From positions 248,001 through 312,000 of the forward strand of contig NZ_AP027040.1 of NCBI RefSeq assembly GCF_027924525.1: 64,000 nucleotides of DNA. Reading direction: 5' to 3'. Source of the DNA: Aurantimicrobium sp. INA4 (GTDB lineage: Bacteria > Actinomycetota > Actinomycetes > Actinomycetales > Microbacteriaceae). This document shows, in pieces, positions 27,588 to 37,347 of the stretch. The stretch's first letter is position 1, and each line of letters begins with the position of its first letter. Under the pieces are notes generated by a model that searched no databases, was not told the origin of the DNA, and saw nothing but the letters and a program-made list of their open reading frames with translations. The position numbers and the translations under genes are program-made.

Positions 27588-28724
27588 ATGGCTGACGCAT
27601 CATCGTCGGCATCCAGCTCACCCCTAGCTGAATTACCTGCTGCCATTGTTGGGAGCACTGGCGTTGCTCGCGCCTATGGCAACACATTTAGTGAGCAGCG
27701 CGCACTTTCTACCGGCACAGCACTGGTGGATCTTTCCCACCGCGGGGTTATTCAACTGTCTGGCTCAGAACGGTTGAGCTGGTTGGACTCCCTTCTAAGT
27801 CAACGCCTCGACAGCCTCAAAGCTGGACAGAGTTCAGAAGCTTTGCTTCTGGATCCTCATGGTCACCTTCAGCACGCCATGCGCATCCTCGAAGATGGCG
27901 AGAACACCTGGCTGTTAGTGGATGAAGACCGTGCTCCAGCTCTGACAGCGTGGCTGATCAAGATGCGCTTCATGAAGCAGGTCGAGATCGTGGATCGGTC
28001 TGAGGAACTGGCCACTATTGGCTACTTCGCTGACTCCATTCCTGAACCACTCCAGTCACTCGTGCTCAACCACACCGGAACCCCCGTGGTCTGGCAGGAC
28101 ACCTGGAACCAGGTCAGCGAAGGCGGGTGGCAATATTCCGCAGAACACCCAGCAAGCCAGTGGAACTATGCAGAAGCAGTCATTCCCCGCGAAGCACTCA
28201 CCACTCTTGCCCAGGCTGCTGCTACCGGTGACGTCATTCTTGCTGGAACCGACGCCCTGGAAGCCCTGCGTATTGCGGCATGGCGTCCGCGCATCACCAC
28301 CGAGGCAGACGAGAACGCCCTGCCTCACGAATTCGACTGGCTTCGCTCTGCTGTTCACCTCAACAAGGGTTGTTATCGGGGACAAGAAACCGTGGCCAAA
28401 GTCCACAACCTAGGCCACCCACCCCGCCGCTTAGTGTTCCTCAGCCTGGACGGTGTTGCCGAAGTGCTTCCTGTAACCGGTGACCCGGTGATGCATGGCG
28501 AGAATGAAGTGGGACACATTACCGCCGCAGCACGCCACTATGAAGAAGGCATGATTGCGTTAGCCATCCTCAAACGCAACACCTCCGTCGACGCGATGCT
28601 CAATGTGCACTCCCAGGGTGAGGTTATCCCTGCAACACAGGTCGTGATTGTTCCGCCCGAGGCAGGGCGCACAGCAAACGTTCCACGTTTGCCGCGCCTG
28701 GGAGCCGTCAAGCGCGAGAGCTAA
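27588..28724 (+). CDS. ygfZ: Folate-binding protein YgfZ (iron-sulfur cluster repair)
   Basis: 378 residues related to GcvT. The signature KGCYRGQETVAKVHNLG is the invariant K-G-C-Y-x-G-Q-E motif with its reactive Cys. N-terminal VDLSHRGVIQLSGSERLSWLDSLLSQ matches the folate-binding fold. YgfZ helps assembly or repair of [4Fe-4S] clusters in enzymes such as MiaB, using THF; class I fumarase in this window is a plausible client. Its stop codon is interlocked (CTAA) with that of the convergent methyltransferase gene. Confidence 0.92.
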   Translation: MADASSSASSSPLAELPAAIVGSTGVARAYGNTFSEQRALSTGTALVDLSHRGVIQLSGSERLSWLDSLLSQRLDSLKAGQSSEALLLDPHGHLQHAMRILEDGENTWLLVDEDRAPALTAWLIKMRFMKQVEIVDRSEELATIGYFADSIPEPLQSLVLNHTGTPVVWQDTWNQVSEGGWQYSAEHPASQWNYAEAVIPREALTTLAQAAATGDVILAGTDALEALRIAAWRPRITTEADENALPHEFDWLRSAVHLNKGCYRGQETVAKVHNLGHPPRRLVFLSLDGVAEVLPVTGDPVMHGENEVGHITAAARHYEEGMIALAILKRNTSVDAMLNVHSQGEVIPATQVVIVPPEAGRTANVPRLPRLGAVKRES

Positions 28725-29533
28725 TCTGCTCTCACCGCGTCATAGGCGACCGTTAACTCACCTAAACGCCATCTGGTCTTGCCGCCGGTAATCGGCCAAC
28801 CGGCATCTTTCATGCTCTGTGCTGTGGCAATCCAACGTTGTGTGGCCCCAAAACTACTCAGGGCGGAATGGGTGAGCCAGAACTTATCCAGAGCGGATAG
28901 ATAGTCGTGGATGCGCTCGCCTTGGACATTGTGGTGAATAAGGGATTTGGGCAGGCGCTCAGCCACGACCGAGGGTAGTTCGATGGCATCCAGTTTGAGT
29001 GCAATGCTCAGTGTTTGTGGTCCAGATTCTTTCACTGCGATCCAACTGGAGATGCGACCAATCTCATCGCAGGTGCCCTCGACCAGGACTCCACCTGGTT
29101 GCAGTCGGGAGAGCATGAGATTCCAGGCCGACTGCACCTCGGATTCGTCATATTGGCGCAAGACATTGAACGCTCTAATAATCACCGGTTTTCTATTGCC
29201 GGCAACAGGAACTTCGAAACCTCCACGGGCAAAAGAAATGGAGGAAGCAACCCCCTCGGGAACAAGACCAGTGGCTTGCCAGGTGGCAAGTTCCTCGCGC
29301 GCGATTGTGACACGTTCAGGGTCAATTTCTAGTCCGAGTACTTCCACATCTGGGCGAACTTTCGCGAGCCTGCTGGCTAATTCAGTGGTTGTTGCCGCAC
29401 TGGCGCCATAACCTAGGTCAACCACCAAGGGGTCGCTCGTGCTGCGTAGCGCGGGCCAGGTGGAAATCCACCTGTCGACGCGGCGCAGGCGATTGGCGTT
29501 GGTTGTCCCACGCGTGATGTTTCCCACGGGCAT
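28721..29533 (-). CDS. Class I SAM-dependent methyltransferase
   Basis: 270 residues. LVVDLGYGASAATTTELASRLAKVRPDVEVLGLEIDPERV gives the SAM-binding glycine motif and the acidic residue at the end of beta 2. IIRAFNVLRQYDESEVQ and GGVLVEGTCDEIGRISSWI follow. The family is conserved in Actinobacteria next to ygfZ/gpm, with unknown substrate. The start at 29533 is close to the divergent gpmA promoter; only 33 bases separate the two starts. Confidence 0.82.
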   Translation of the reverse strand: MPVGNITRGTTNANRLRRVDRWISTWPALRSTSDPLVVDLGYGASAATTTELASRLAKVRPDVEVLGLEIDPERVTIAREELATWQATGLVPEGVASSISFARGGFEVPVAGNRKPVIIRAFNVLRQYDESEVQSAWNLMLSRLQPGGVLVEGTCDEIGRISSWIAVKESGPQTLSIALKLDAIELPSVVAERLPKSLIHHNVQGERIHDYLSALDKFWLTHSALSSFGATQRWIATAQSMKDAGWPITGGKTRWRLGELTVAYDAVRAD

Positions 29534-29566
29534 AGTGACCAGTTAACCACCCAATAAACTGGAGGT

Positions 29567-30313
29567 ATGACGCACACTTTGATTTTGCTCCGACACGGAA
29601 ACAGTGACTGGAACCAGAAGAACCTCTTCACCGGCTGGGTAGATGTTCGCCTCAGCGAACAAGGCGTTGGAGAAGCCAAGCGCGCAGGTGAACTTCTTGC
29701 AGAATCAGGTGTCCTTCCTGACGTTCTTTACACCTCTGTTCTTAGCCGTGCCATCCAGACTGCCAACCTTGCACTGGACACCGCTGACCGCCTCTGGATT
29801 CCCGTCAAGCGCAGCTGGCGCCTCAACGAGCGTCACTACGGTGCACTGCAGGGTAAGGACAAGGCTCAGACTCTTGCAGAGTACGGTCCCGAGCAGTTCC
29901 AGACCTGGCGCCGCTCCTTTGATGTTCCCCCACCACCCATCTCGGATGACAACGAGTACTCTCAGGTCAACGATCCACGCTATGTCGGCATTGATGGAGA
30001 GATTCCTGCAACTGAGTGCCTCAAGGATGTCATTGACCGCATGCTTCCTTATTGGGAGTCTGACATCACCAAGGACCTCGCTGCAGGCAAGACCGTGCTT
30101 GTCACTGCACACGGTAACTCTCTGCGTGCCCTCGTGAAGCACCTTGATGGAATCTCTGATGAGGACATCGCAGAACTCAACATTCCTACCGGTATTCCTC
30201 TGGTGTACAAGCTGGACGAGAACTTCCGTCCACTTGGCCCAGCAGAATATCTTGACCCAGAAGCTGCCGCAGCAGGAGCTGCTGCTGTTGCTGCACAGGG
30301 AAACAAAAAGTAG
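29567..30313 (+). CDS. gpmA: 2,3-bisphosphoglycerate-dependent phosphoglycerate mutase
   Basis: 248 residues, full length. [20 protein letters not shown] carries the phosphorylated His; [13 protein letters not shown] and [19 protein letters not shown] carry the second His and the phosphate-binding residues. The enzyme interconverts 3- and 2-phosphoglycerate in glycolysis. A C-terminal Ala-rich tail is typical of actinobacterial members. It is followed by a small gene at 30394. Confidence 0.96.
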   Translation: MTHTLILLRHGNSDWNQKNLFTGWVDVRLSEQGVGEAKRAGELLAESGVLPDVLYTSVLSRAIQTANLALDTADRLWIPVKRSWRLNERHYGALQGKDKAQTLAEYGPEQFQTWRRSFDVPPPPISDDNEYSQVNDPRYVGIDGEIPATECLKDVIDRMLPYWESDITKDLAAGKTVLVTAHGNSLRALVKHLDGISDEDIAELNIPTGIPLVYKLDENFRPLGPAEYLDPEAAAAGAAAVAAQGNKK

Positions 30314-30393
30314 AACTTCAACGCCGAAGTTTTCTTCAATACCAGGCGGCTTTGTGCCGTTGATCACCACATCACCAGAAATTGAGGAAAAAC

Positions 30394-30570
30394 ATGAAGC
30401 TATTTGGTTGGTTCAAGAAATCAGAACCTGTCGTGGACATCACCTTGACCGAGTCCATCATTGTTCAGAAGTCTAAAAAGAATCCTGACAAGTTGACCAA
30501 GAAGGAAATCGAAGCGCTCAAGAAGATTGTTGAGCGGGTCGAAAACACCAACGCTTTAACAAAGAAGTGA
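30394..30570 (+). CDS. Small basic protein of unknown function
   Basis: 58 residues beginning MKLFGWFKKSEPVVDITL and ending with a Lys/Glu-rich helix (KKEIEALKKIVERVEN). GAGGA lies 5 bases before the ATG, a good ribosome site. An N-terminal aromatic/basic amphipathic patch followed by a charged helix suggests peripheral membrane or nucleic acid contact; this is inference. The last five codons lie inside the left arm of a perfect 20-bp hairpin, so its 3' end doubles as a terminator. Confidence 0.65.
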   Translation: MKLFGWFKKSEPVVDITLTESIIVQKSKKNPDKLTKKEIEALKKIVERVENTNALTKK

Positions 30571-30599
30571 CCAGGAAAACCTGGTCACTTCTTTGTTAA
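30556..30599. terminator. Perfect 20-bp inverted repeat, bidirectional terminator
   Basis: Arms 30556-30575 and 30580-30599 are exact complements around AAAA, and include the stop codon of the 30394 gene. It separates two convergent genes and has A-rich and T-rich outer ends on both strands (TTAACAAAG / CTTTGTTAA), as bidirectional terminators do. Confidence 0.9.
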
Positions 30600-30604
30600 G
30601 TGCG

Positions 30605-31153
30605 TTACTTAGAGATCGTGATCACGTTCTTAGGAGCCAAGCCGTTGTATTCAGGTTGTCCTGAGGTGAGCACAGGAACCAGAACGGTCTTCATGTCACC
30701 GTCTACTTCGAAAGCAACCTCGAGCAGGCCACCGGGCATGGTGTTGATGCCACCGAGGATAATGCGATCTTCAGTCTTGGTGCCGAAGGAGGTGGGGTAC
30801 TTTGCGTTGCTAGGAATCTCTACGTGACCGTCAATGACGGTGTTATCAGAGATGAAGCCAATGTGAAGCTTGACGTCCTTACCAGAACTGTTGACGGCGT
30901 TAAGCAGGAAGTTACCAGTCTCACCGTTGTCGCTGATGATCATGAGGTTACGCAGGTCAAGACCACCCACGTTGACGTTCACACCATCGCTAGGGGTGTA
31001 TTGAATACGGGTTGCCTGGTGCTGGACGAGGTTACATCCTGCGGTACCCAACGCGACGGAAACTGCGAGTGCAGCAGCGACAAGAACACGAACCTTCACG
31101 GCGTAAGCCTCCCGAGCTTTGAGGCGGCCCTTGTGCACAGGTTTACCCGCCAT
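30605..31153 (-). CDS. Putative lipoprotein, unknown function
   Basis: 182 residues. A basic N-terminus is followed by VKVRVLVAAALAVSVALGTAGC, a signal sequence ending in a lipobox (TAGC), so it is probably anchored outside the membrane. The mature part (TRIQYTPSDGVNVNVGGLD, then LLNAVNSSGKDVKLHIGF) looks like an Ig-like or DUF4352-type beta sandwich. An internal GTG before KVRVL would give a shorter signal peptide and may be the real start. Similar proteins are common in Microbacteriaceae near carD; the role is unknown. Confidence 0.75.
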   Translation of the reverse strand: MAGKPVHKGRLKAREAYAVKVRVLVAAALAVSVALGTAGCNLVQHQATRIQYTPSDGVNVNVGGLDLRNLMIISDNGETGNFLLNAVNSSGKDVKLHIGFISDNTVIDGHVEIPSNAKYPTSFGTKTEDRIILGGINTMPGGLLEVAFEVDGDMKTVLVPVLTSGQPEYNGLAPKNVITISK

Positions 31154-31288
31154 TTCTTCCCTTTGACTCTAGCGTATGGCGCGATTGAGAACCGAAGTTA
31201 CAGCACCGCTCAGTGGGAAGCGGAGGGCAGAATTTAGTGTCAGATACCCGTGGTAAACTAGGGGTTCAATACAAGGAGTCCCACACCT

Positions 31289-31771
31289 ATGCAGTTCATT
31301 GTTGGCGAAACAGTTGTTTATCCTCACCACGGCGCAGCAAAGATTACCGAAGTAAAAAAGCGCGTTATCAAGGGTGACGAGAAACTGTATCTCAAGCTCC
31401 ACGTTGTTCAGGGCGATCTCACCATTGAGGTACCTGCAGAAAACGTTGACCTTGTCGGTGTCCGTGACGTTATTGGCAAAGAAGGACTTGAGCAGGTCTT
31501 CGAAGTTCTGCGTGCTCCTTTCACCGAAGAGCCCACCAACTGGTCTCGCCGCTACAAGGCGAACCTCGAGAAGCTTGCTTCTGGTGACGTGATCAAGGTT
31601 TCTGAGGTTGTTCGCGACCTGTGGCGTCGTGACCAGGACCGCGGTCTCTCCGCTGGTGAAAAGCGCATGCTCGCTAAGGCTCGTCAGATTCTTATTTCTG
31701 AGCTCGCTCTGGCTAAGAAGACCGACGAAGAGCAGGCTTCTGAATTCCTTGATGGAGTTCTCGCGTCCTAA
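31289..31771 (+). CDS. carD: CarD family RNA polymerase-binding regulator
   Basis: 160 residues. The N-terminal RNAP-interaction domain starts [18 protein letters not shown], and the C-terminal helical domain carries [17 protein letters not shown] and [22 protein letters not shown], including the Trp that wedges into the -10 region upstream edge. CarD stabilises open promoter complexes, notably at rRNA promoters. AAGGAG precedes the ATG, and TAAACT about 35 bases upstream is a likely -10. Gene order carD-ispD/F-cysS-rlmB is conserved in Actinobacteria. Confidence 0.96.
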   Translation: MQFIVGETVVYPHHGAAKITEVKKRVIKGDEKLYLKLHVVQGDLTIEVPAENVDLVGVRDVIGKEGLEQVFEVLRAPFTEEPTNWSRRYKANLEKLASGDVIKVSEVVRDLWRRDQDRGLSAGEKRMLAKARQILISELALAKKTDEEQASEFLDGVLAS

Positions 31772-31798
31772 TCACGCGAGAGGGCAGGCAAATTCAGC

Positions 31799-32974
31799 AT
31801 GTCTGGTGACCTGCACGTCTCCACAGCAGTCATTGTTGTTGCTGCCGGCAGTGGCACCCGTTTAGGTGCTGCGCTACCGAAAGCTTTTGTCGATCTCGCT
31901 GGTCAGACGCTGTTGGAGCGCAGTCTGCGCTCCATCATCTTGCTTCCCTACCCCGTCCAGGTTGTTGTTGTGGCACCTGCCGACTTCGTCGAGGACGCTC
32001 ACGCCATTGTGAACAAAGTTGCTCCAGGTTTGGAAGCGTTGGTTTCAGTGGTGACCGGTGGAGCAACCCGTCACGATTCTGTTGCTGCCGGCTTGGCGGT
32101 TGTTGATGCTGGTGTTCAGGTCGTGTTGGTTCACGACGCCGCTCGAGCACTCACTCCAACGAGTGTTTTTGCTGATGTTGATATGGCAGTTCAAGCAACC
32201 GGTGCCGGAATAGTTCCGGCGCTTCCTGTAGTTGATTCCCTGAAGCAAGTGGATGTCACCGGAGGCGTGCTCGGGATTGCCGACCGGGAACAACTTCGCG
32301 CAGCACAAACACCTCAGGGTTTCCCACGTGCTGAACTCGATGCAGCGTATGCAGCCGCAGGTTCGTCTGACTACACCGACGATGCAGCAGTCTTTGCGGC
32401 GAACGGAGGAGCAGTGACCACTATTCCCGGCGATGAAGTTGCCTTCAAAATCACCACAGCTTGGGATCTCAACAGAGCTCATCAAGTGCTCGGTGGAATT
32501 CCCGATCGTCACCGCGTGGGCACTGGGATTGACGTGCACGCCTTTGGCGAGAACGAGAACTTGTGGCTTGCTGGTCTGCACTGGCCTGGTGAGAAGGAAC
32601 TTTCCGGGCACAGCGATGGTGATGCTGTCGCACACGCCATCTGTGACGCACTGCTTTCTGCGGCCGGATTGGGAGATATCGGTTCCCGCTTTGGCACCGA
32701 CGACCCCGCCTATGCCAATGCCTCGGGAGAGGTGTTTATTCGGGGAACCGTCGCCCTGCTCGAAGAAAACGGCTTTGACCCCATCAATGTTTCCGTTCAG
32801 ATCGTAGGAAACAAGCCACGGTTTAGTCCGCGACGTGAGGAAGCACAAAACGTGCTGAGCAGCTGGGTTGGTGCACCTGTCACCGTCTCTGCCACAACAA
32901 CAGATGGTCTGGGCTTCACCGGTCGCGGCGAAGGTATTGCCGCCATCGCAACAGCCCTCGTTCGCCAGCGCTAA
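31799..32974 (+). CDS. ispDF: Bifunctional IspD/IspF isoprenoid synthesis enzyme
   Basis: 391 residues. The IspD part (about 1-230) has [33 protein letters not shown] and DDAAVF; the IspF part (about 235-391) has [11 protein letters not shown] (metal Asp and His), [27 protein letters not shown] and [15 protein letters not shown]. The two steps of the non-mevalonate pathway (CDP-ME formation and MEcPP cyclisation) are thus fused. Many Actinobacteria keep separate ispD and ispF genes; fused forms occur. It lies 27 bases after carD. Confidence 0.96.
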   Translation: MSGDLHVSTAVIVVAAGSGTRLGAALPKAFVDLAGQTLLERSLRSIILLPYPVQVVVVAPADFVEDAHAIVNKVAPGLEALVSVVTGGATRHDSVAAGLAVVDAGVQVVLVHDAARALTPTSVFADVDMAVQATGAGIVPALPVVDSLKQVDVTGGVLGIADREQLRAAQTPQGFPRAELDAAYAAAGSSDYTDDAAVFAANGGAVTTIPGDEVAFKITTAWDLNRAHQVLGGIPDRHRVGTGIDVHAFGENENLWLAGLHWPGEKELSGHSDGDAVAHAICDALLSAAGLGDIGSRFGTDDPAYANASGEVFIRGTVALLEENGFDPINVSVQIVGNKPRFSPRREEAQNVLSSWVGAPVTVSATTTDGLGFTGRGEGIAAIATALVRQR

Positions 32975-33005
32975 GGCGCTGCGCCGATAGGCTTGAAGAG
33001 TGAGC

Positions 33006-34406
33006 ATGCGTTTATTTGACTCGAAGGAGCAAAGCCTTCGGGACTTTACTCCCCGTGTTGCGGGCGAGGTCGGGATGTACGTGTGTGGACCCACCGTGCA
33101 GTCCAGTCCCCACGTAGGACACCTGCGCAGCGCGCTGGTGTATGACCAACTGCGCCGGTGGCTCACCCACGAGGGATACAACGTCACCCTGGTGCGCAAT
33201 GTCACCGACATTGACGACAAAGTCTTAGAAAACGCTCGTGCCGCCGGGGTGGAGCAATGGTGGGCTTTGGCTTACCGCATGGAGGCAGAGTTCACTGCCG
33301 CTTATGACCTGCTAGGTATTCAACGCCCTACTTATGAGCCCCGCGCTACCGCAAGCATCCCCGAGATGATTGCCATCATTGAGCGCTTGATTGAACGTGG
33401 CCACGCCTACCCAGCACCAGATGGTTCCGGAGACGTGTACTTCGATACCGCTAGTTGGCCAGCCTATGGTGAGCTCACCAACCAAAAGCCTGCCGAGATG
33501 GAAGCTGCCGCAGATGCAGATCCTCGTGGCAAGAAGGCACCACAAGACTTTGCGCTGTGGAAAGGGCACAAAGAAGGCGACCCCGAGTCTGCCTCTTGGT
33601 CTTCCCCCTGGGGTCCCGGGCGACCTGGCTGGCACATCGAATGCTCTGCTATGTCGACCAAATATCTCGGTAGCAGCTTCGATATTCACGGTGGTGGACT
33701 CGACCTGCGCTTCCCGCACCACGAAAACGAGCTCGCGCAGTCCAGTGCTGCCGGTGATGGTTTTGCCCAGTACTGGCTTCACAACGGCCTGGTCTCCGTC
33801 GGCGGTCAAAAGATGAGTAAGTCTCTAGGGAACTCCGTCTTTGCCAAAGACCTTCTCGATCAGGCCAAGCCTGTTGTTTTGCGCTACCTCTTAGGTTCAG
33901 CCCAATATCGCTCCACCCTCGAACTTCACGATGGCGCTATCGAGGAAGCAAAAGCTTCCTTCGACCGCATCGAAGGATTCCTCTCACGCACGCAGCGTGA
34001 GGCAGGACAGATCGGCTCCGCCGATGTTCCTGCCAGCTTCCGCGATGCGATGAACGATGACCTCAACATTCCTGCTGCGCTCGCGGTGGTGTTTGAGCTG
34101 GTTCGTTCCGGCAACACAGCCTTGGATGCGGGGGATGGTGCCACTGCCTCTTCTCATGCAGCACAGGTTGTGGCGATGCTTGATGTGTTGGGTGTGAACC
34201 CATTGGATGAACAGTGGGCAGGAAACTCAAGCCAGGGTGATGCAGCTCTAGAGCTGTTGATGACCGAACTACTCGAAGCTCGGGCAGAGGCCAGAGCGAA
34301 TAAAGATTTTGCAACCGCAGATCTTCTGCGTGAGCGTTTAGCTGCAGCAGGAATCACTATCGAAGACACCCCTAGTGGTGCACATTGGAGTTTCAATGGC
34401 AGGTAA
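33006..34406 (+). CDS. cysS: Cysteinyl-tRNA synthetase
   Basis: 466 residues. [20 protein letters not shown] has the first zinc Cys and the HIGH-like motif [19 protein letters not shown] and HHGG-type region [18 protein letters not shown] supply the other zinc ligands; [12 protein letters not shown] is KMSKS. The C-terminal helical domain carries [20 protein letters not shown]. The ATG at 33006 is preferred over the GTG at 33000 because the GAAGAG that could bind the ribosome overlaps the GTG. rlmB starts inside its 3' end. Confidence 0.96.
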   Translation: MRLFDSKEQSLRDFTPRVAGEVGMYVCGPTVQSSPHVGHLRSALVYDQLRRWLTHEGYNVTLVRNVTDIDDKVLENARAAGVEQWWALAYRMEAEFTAAYDLLGIQRPTYEPRATASIPEMIAIIERLIERGHAYPAPDGSGDVYFDTASWPAYGELTNQKPAEMEAAADADPRGKKAPQDFALWKGHKEGDPESASWSSPWGPGRPGWHIECSAMSTKYLGSSFDIHGGGLDLRFPHHENELAQSSAAGDGFAQYWLHNGLVSVGGQKMSKSLGNSVFAKDLLDQAKPVVLRYLLGSAQYRSTLELHDGAIEEAKASFDRIEGFLSRTQREAGQIGSADVPASFRDAMNDDLNIPAALAVVFELVRSGNTALDAGDGATASSHAAQVVAMLDVLGVNPLDEQWAGNSSQGDAALELLMTELLEARAEARANKDFATADLLRERLAAAGITIEDTPSGAHWSFNGR

Positions 34407-35391
34407 GCCTCGGGCTGGAGCAGTCCGCAAATCAGGTAAAGGTCCCTCGAAGGGTACCGGTGGCTTAGGTCGTCGTGCCCTCGAGGGCAAGGGCCCCACC
34501 CCAAAAGCTGAAGACCGCGAGTGGCACCCCGCTGGAAAGGCAAAGATCCGTCGCGAAAAGCTTGCCGCGATGGGCAAGCTCAACCGCAACACCATGGATG
34601 GTCAGCGCAAGGCTGCGCCCAAGCGCAGCAAAGCTGCTGACGATACTGAGGTCGTCACCGGTCGTAACTCGGTACTCGAAGCTCTGCGTGCCAAGATTCC
34701 GGCAACAGCTATGTATATCGCCACGCGTATCGAGATGGATGACCGCGTCAAGGAAATGCTTGCCATTGCCACCCAGCGCGGCATCCCCATCATGGAAGTG
34801 ATGAAGCCTGAGCTTGATCGTATGGGTGGGTATGACTCCGTCCACCAGGGCGTCGCCATCAAAGTGCCGCCCTATGACTACGCCCACCCCCACGATCTTC
34901 TAGAAGCAGCGTTTGACGCAAACAAGACGCCGTTGTTTGTGGCACTCGATGGCATCACCGATCCACGCAACCTTGGAGCAATCATTCGCTCAACCGCTGC
35001 ATTCGGTGGAAACGGCATCATCTTGCCTCAGCGTCGCTCGGTGGGTGTTACAGCTGCTGCCTGGAAAACCTCCGCAGGCGCGGCAGCGCGTCTGCCTGTT
35101 TCCATGGCAGCGAACCTCACCGCAACAATCAAGTCCTTCAAAGACCAGGGCGTTTTCGTGATCGGCTTGGACGGCGGTGGAGACACCATGCTTCCTGGAC
35201 TCGAGCTTGCAGATCGCCCCCTGTTGATCGTGGTGGGCAATGAAGGTAAGGGGCTGTCAAAGCTTGTCACCGACAACTGTGACGCCATCGTCTCGATTCC
35301 CATTTCTGCCAGCACTGAATCACTCAACGCAGGTATTGCTGCCAGCGTTGCACTTTATGAAGTTGCACGTTTGCGTTCAGCAGCCGTTTAG
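34396..35391 (+). CDS. rlmB: 23S rRNA 2'-O-methyltransferase of the TrmH/SpoU family
   Basis: 331 residues. A basic low-complexity N-terminal tail (about 80 residues) is followed by an L30e-like substrate domain (VVTGRNSVLEALRAKIPATAMY) and a SPOUT domain with DGITDPRNLGAIIRSTAAFG, VVGNEGKGLSKLVTDNCD and IPISASTESLNAGIAASVALYE. It is the RlmB-type methyltransferase, probably G2251 of 23S rRNA. The ATG at 34396 overlaps the end of cysS by 11 bases with TTGGAG upstream. Confidence 0.93.
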   Translation: MAGKPRAGAVRKSGKGPSKGTGGLGRRALEGKGPTPKAEDREWHPAGKAKIRREKLAAMGKLNRNTMDGQRKAAPKRSKAADDTEVVTGRNSVLEALRAKIPATAMYIATRIEMDDRVKEMLAIATQRGIPIMEVMKPELDRMGGYDSVHQGVAIKVPPYDYAHPHDLLEAAFDANKTPLFVALDGITDPRNLGAIIRSTAAFGGNGIILPQRRSVGVTAAAWKTSAGAAARLPVSMAANLTATIKSFKDQGVFVIGLDGGGDTMLPGLELADRPLLIVVGNEGKGLSKLVTDNCDAIVSIPISASTESLNAGIAASVALYEVARLRSAAV

Positions 35392-35478
35392 TAATTTCAC
35401 AGAGTTCCCCTCTAAGGTAGTTCCAGCACGTGTGACTGACTGTTCACGTGTCCCCTCACATTTTGGAGAGTAACGAGA

Positions 35479-36390
35479 ATGAGCACCGGAGCCCACGGCA
35501 ACCGACCCACTCGAAACCAGCAGCGTGAAGCTGCTCGGGCAAAAGCTAAAGAACTTCGCGAACAGCAGGTCAAGAATGACAAGCGCCGCCGCTTGTTCCT
35601 GCAGGGCGGTATTGGTCTGGGCATCATCGCCATCGCCACCATCTTCATTGTGACGTTGGCAACCTCGGGACCGAAGGAAGGTCCACGACCTGCCAACATG
35701 GCCAGCGACGGTATCGTGCTGAGTGGTTCCGGCATGGGTGCAATTCTCTCTGACGCGGGTGCTCCCGGCTCAGACCCTATTGCGACCACTCCAACTCCTG
35801 GTTCCTCAACCGTGAACATCGTTGTTTACCAGGACTACCTCTGCCCAGCATGTAAGGCATTTGATCAAGCCAACGCTGACCAGCTCCAAACTTTGGTTGA
35901 AGCAGGTGCAGCAACTCTCGAACTTCACCCCATTGGTATGTTGGCAAGCCGTTCGGCTGGAACCCAGTATTCAATGCGCGCAACCGCCGCTGCGGCCTGT
36001 GTTGCTGAGTACTCACCCAACACTTTCTGGGCAGTCAACCAGGCTTTCTATCTCAACCAGCCCCAAGAGGGAACTCCTGGTTGGAATGACGACGAGATTA
36101 AGGCTCTGATTGCACAGCAAAAGCCACAGAACCAAACCAAGATTGATAAGTGCATTGCCGACCAGACATTTATCCCCTGGGCTAAGCAGGCAACTGACTA
36201 CGCACTGAACGGCCCCATGGCTGATGCAGCAAAGCAGTCAGGTGCTAACGGTGTGGGCACACCCACCATCTTGGTCAATGGCAAGGTCTACACCGGATCC
36301 ATCGTGGACCCCAAGGAATTCCTTGCTTTCATTACCCAAGTTGCCGGTGACTCTGCATCGACGACACCCGCTACTCCTGCCGCAGGTTAG
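35479..36390 (+). CDS. Membrane-anchored DsbA-like thioredoxin-fold protein
   Basis: 303 residues. Charged N-terminal cytoplasmic tail (about 45 residues), one membrane helix (GGIGLGIIAIATIFIVTLAT), then an extracytoplasmic thioredoxin_4 domain with VYQDYLCPACKAF and the cis-Pro loop GVGTPTILVNG. The CPAC active site suggests an oxidase or isomerase that forms disulfides in exported proteins. Two further cysteines (AAACVAEY and KCIADQ) may form a structural pair. DsbB at 21866 is a plausible electron acceptor. Preceded by GAGAG, 8-12 bases before the ATG. Confidence 0.88.
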   Translation: MSTGAHGNRPTRNQQREAARAKAKELREQQVKNDKRRRLFLQGGIGLGIIAIATIFIVTLATSGPKEGPRPANMASDGIVLSGSGMGAILSDAGAPGSDPIATTPTPGSSTVNIVVYQDYLCPACKAFDQANADQLQTLVEAGAATLELHPIGMLASRSAGTQYSMRATAAAACVAEYSPNTFWAVNQAFYLNQPQEGTPGWNDDEIKALIAQQKPQNQTKIDKCIADQTFIPWAKQATDYALNGPMADAAKQSGANGVGTPTILVNGKVYTGSIVDPKEFLAFITQVAGDSASTTPATPAAG

Positions 36391-36427
36391 GATTAATGGG
36401 TCGTGAGGTGAGTTTCACCTCACACAA

Positions 36428-36500
36428 GCCGACTTGGCGCAATTGGTAGCGCACCGCTCTTGTAAAGCGGGGGTTGTGGGTTCGAGTCCCATAGTCGGCC
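36428..36500 (+). tRNA. tRNA-Thr (anticodon TGT)
   Basis: Complete 73-base cloverleaf: acceptor GCCGACT/AGTCGGC, D arm GCGC/GCGC, anticodon arm CCGCT-CTTGTAA-AGCGG, T arm GTGGG-TTCGAGT-CCCAT. Anticodon TGT reads Thr ACA. CCA is not encoded; the next gene starts one base after the discriminator. Confidence 0.97.
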
Positions 36501-36501
36501 C

Positions 36502-36759
36502 GTGTTAGACGAGCGTGATCGTGCCATTCTCGATTTTGAACGCGAATGGTGGGAACGCCCCGGCGCCAAAGAGGATGCCATCAGACAAACTTTCGGTTTG
36601 TCTCCGGCTCGCTACTACCAAGTACTGGGCACGATAATGGCCTCCGCGGATGCGCTGGCCTATGACCCCGAGTTGGTCAATAGGCTCCAACGCGTCAGGC
36701 AAGAACGTCACCGTTCACGCCAAAGGCGCGTTAACCCTGAATCTTCAGGTAAGAACTGA
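36502..36759 (+). CDS. DUF3263 domain protein
   Basis: 85 residues. LDERDRAILDFEREWWERPGAKEDAIRQTFGLSPARYYQVLG matches DUF3263, an actinobacterial family that looks like a small helix-turn-helix. The tail is basic (RQERHRSRQRR). The GTG start lies one base after the end of tRNA-Thr, with no room for a Shine-Dalgarno except inside the tRNA. This implies leaderless translation after tRNA processing. The LytR_C gene follows 12 bases later. Confidence 0.85.
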   Translation: MLDERDRAILDFEREWWERPGAKEDAIRQTFGLSPARYYQVLGTIMASADALAYDPELVNRLQRVRQERHRSRQRRVNPESSGKN

Positions 36760-36771
36760 AAGAATACTGAG

Positions 36772-37320
36772 ATGGCTGAAAAGAACGAGCACGACATTTT
36801 TGATGATCTGGTGATCACATCAGATCGTCGCGGTGTTCACCGTGCTCCGAAACGCCCCGGTGCCGGCTGGATTAAGTTTGCCTGGGCGGCGCTAGCTACC
36901 GGTGTTCTTGTCGTCGGTGGTGTTGGAACGTTGATCGTTTCCAGCGACAGCATCAGCATGAAAGATTTTGAGAGCATCTTTGCTGTGCCAACCACGGCAC
37001 CGTCAGCAACTCCCAAGCCCACGGCAGCACCCACAGTAGATCCTGCATCTGTGGTGAACGTGCTCAACGCAACCGGTGCAACCGGTGTCGCTACTGCTGT
37101 TGGTGATCAGCTGGCTGCTGAAGGCTGGACCATTGGTGCGAAATCTAACGCCAGTGAAACCACTGAAGAGACATTCATTTACTACGGAAACCCTTCACTC
37201 GAAGGTGCTGCACGAGGTGTTGCGCAGTCGCTGGGATACGGCACTATCAAGCTCACAGATAGGTACATTGAGAGCTCCGCCGCCATCACTTTGGTCATTG
37301 GTGCTGACTACGCTGGCTAA
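36772..37320 (+). CDS. LytR C-terminal domain membrane protein
   Basis: 182 residues: a 35-residue cytoplasmic head, one membrane helix (WAALATGVLVVGGVGTLIV), a Pro/Thr/Ala linker (PTTAPSATPKPTAAPTVDP), then a LytR_C domain (VVNVLNATGATGVATAVGDQLAAEGW...TLVIGADYAG). The domain is found alone or at the end of wall-polymer ligases (LytR-CpsA-Psr). It probably binds the envelope. Possibly co-transcribed with the DUF3263 gene. Confidence 0.85.
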   Translation: MAEKNEHDIFDDLVITSDRRGVHRAPKRPGAGWIKFAWAALATGVLVVGGVGTLIVSSDSISMKDFESIFAVPTTAPSATPKPTAAPTVDPASVVNVLNATGATGVATAVGDQLAAEGWTIGAKSNASETTEETFIYYGNPSLEGAARGVAQSLGYGTIKLTDRYIESSAAITLVIGADYAG

Positions 37321-37347
37321 ATCGTTGCCATAATGCGACATTAATTG

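Noticed and set aside
32045..33220. Minus-strand ORF of 391 codons over ispDF
   Set aside because: ispDF motifs are complete on the other strand; Ser/Cys/Arg-rich shadow.
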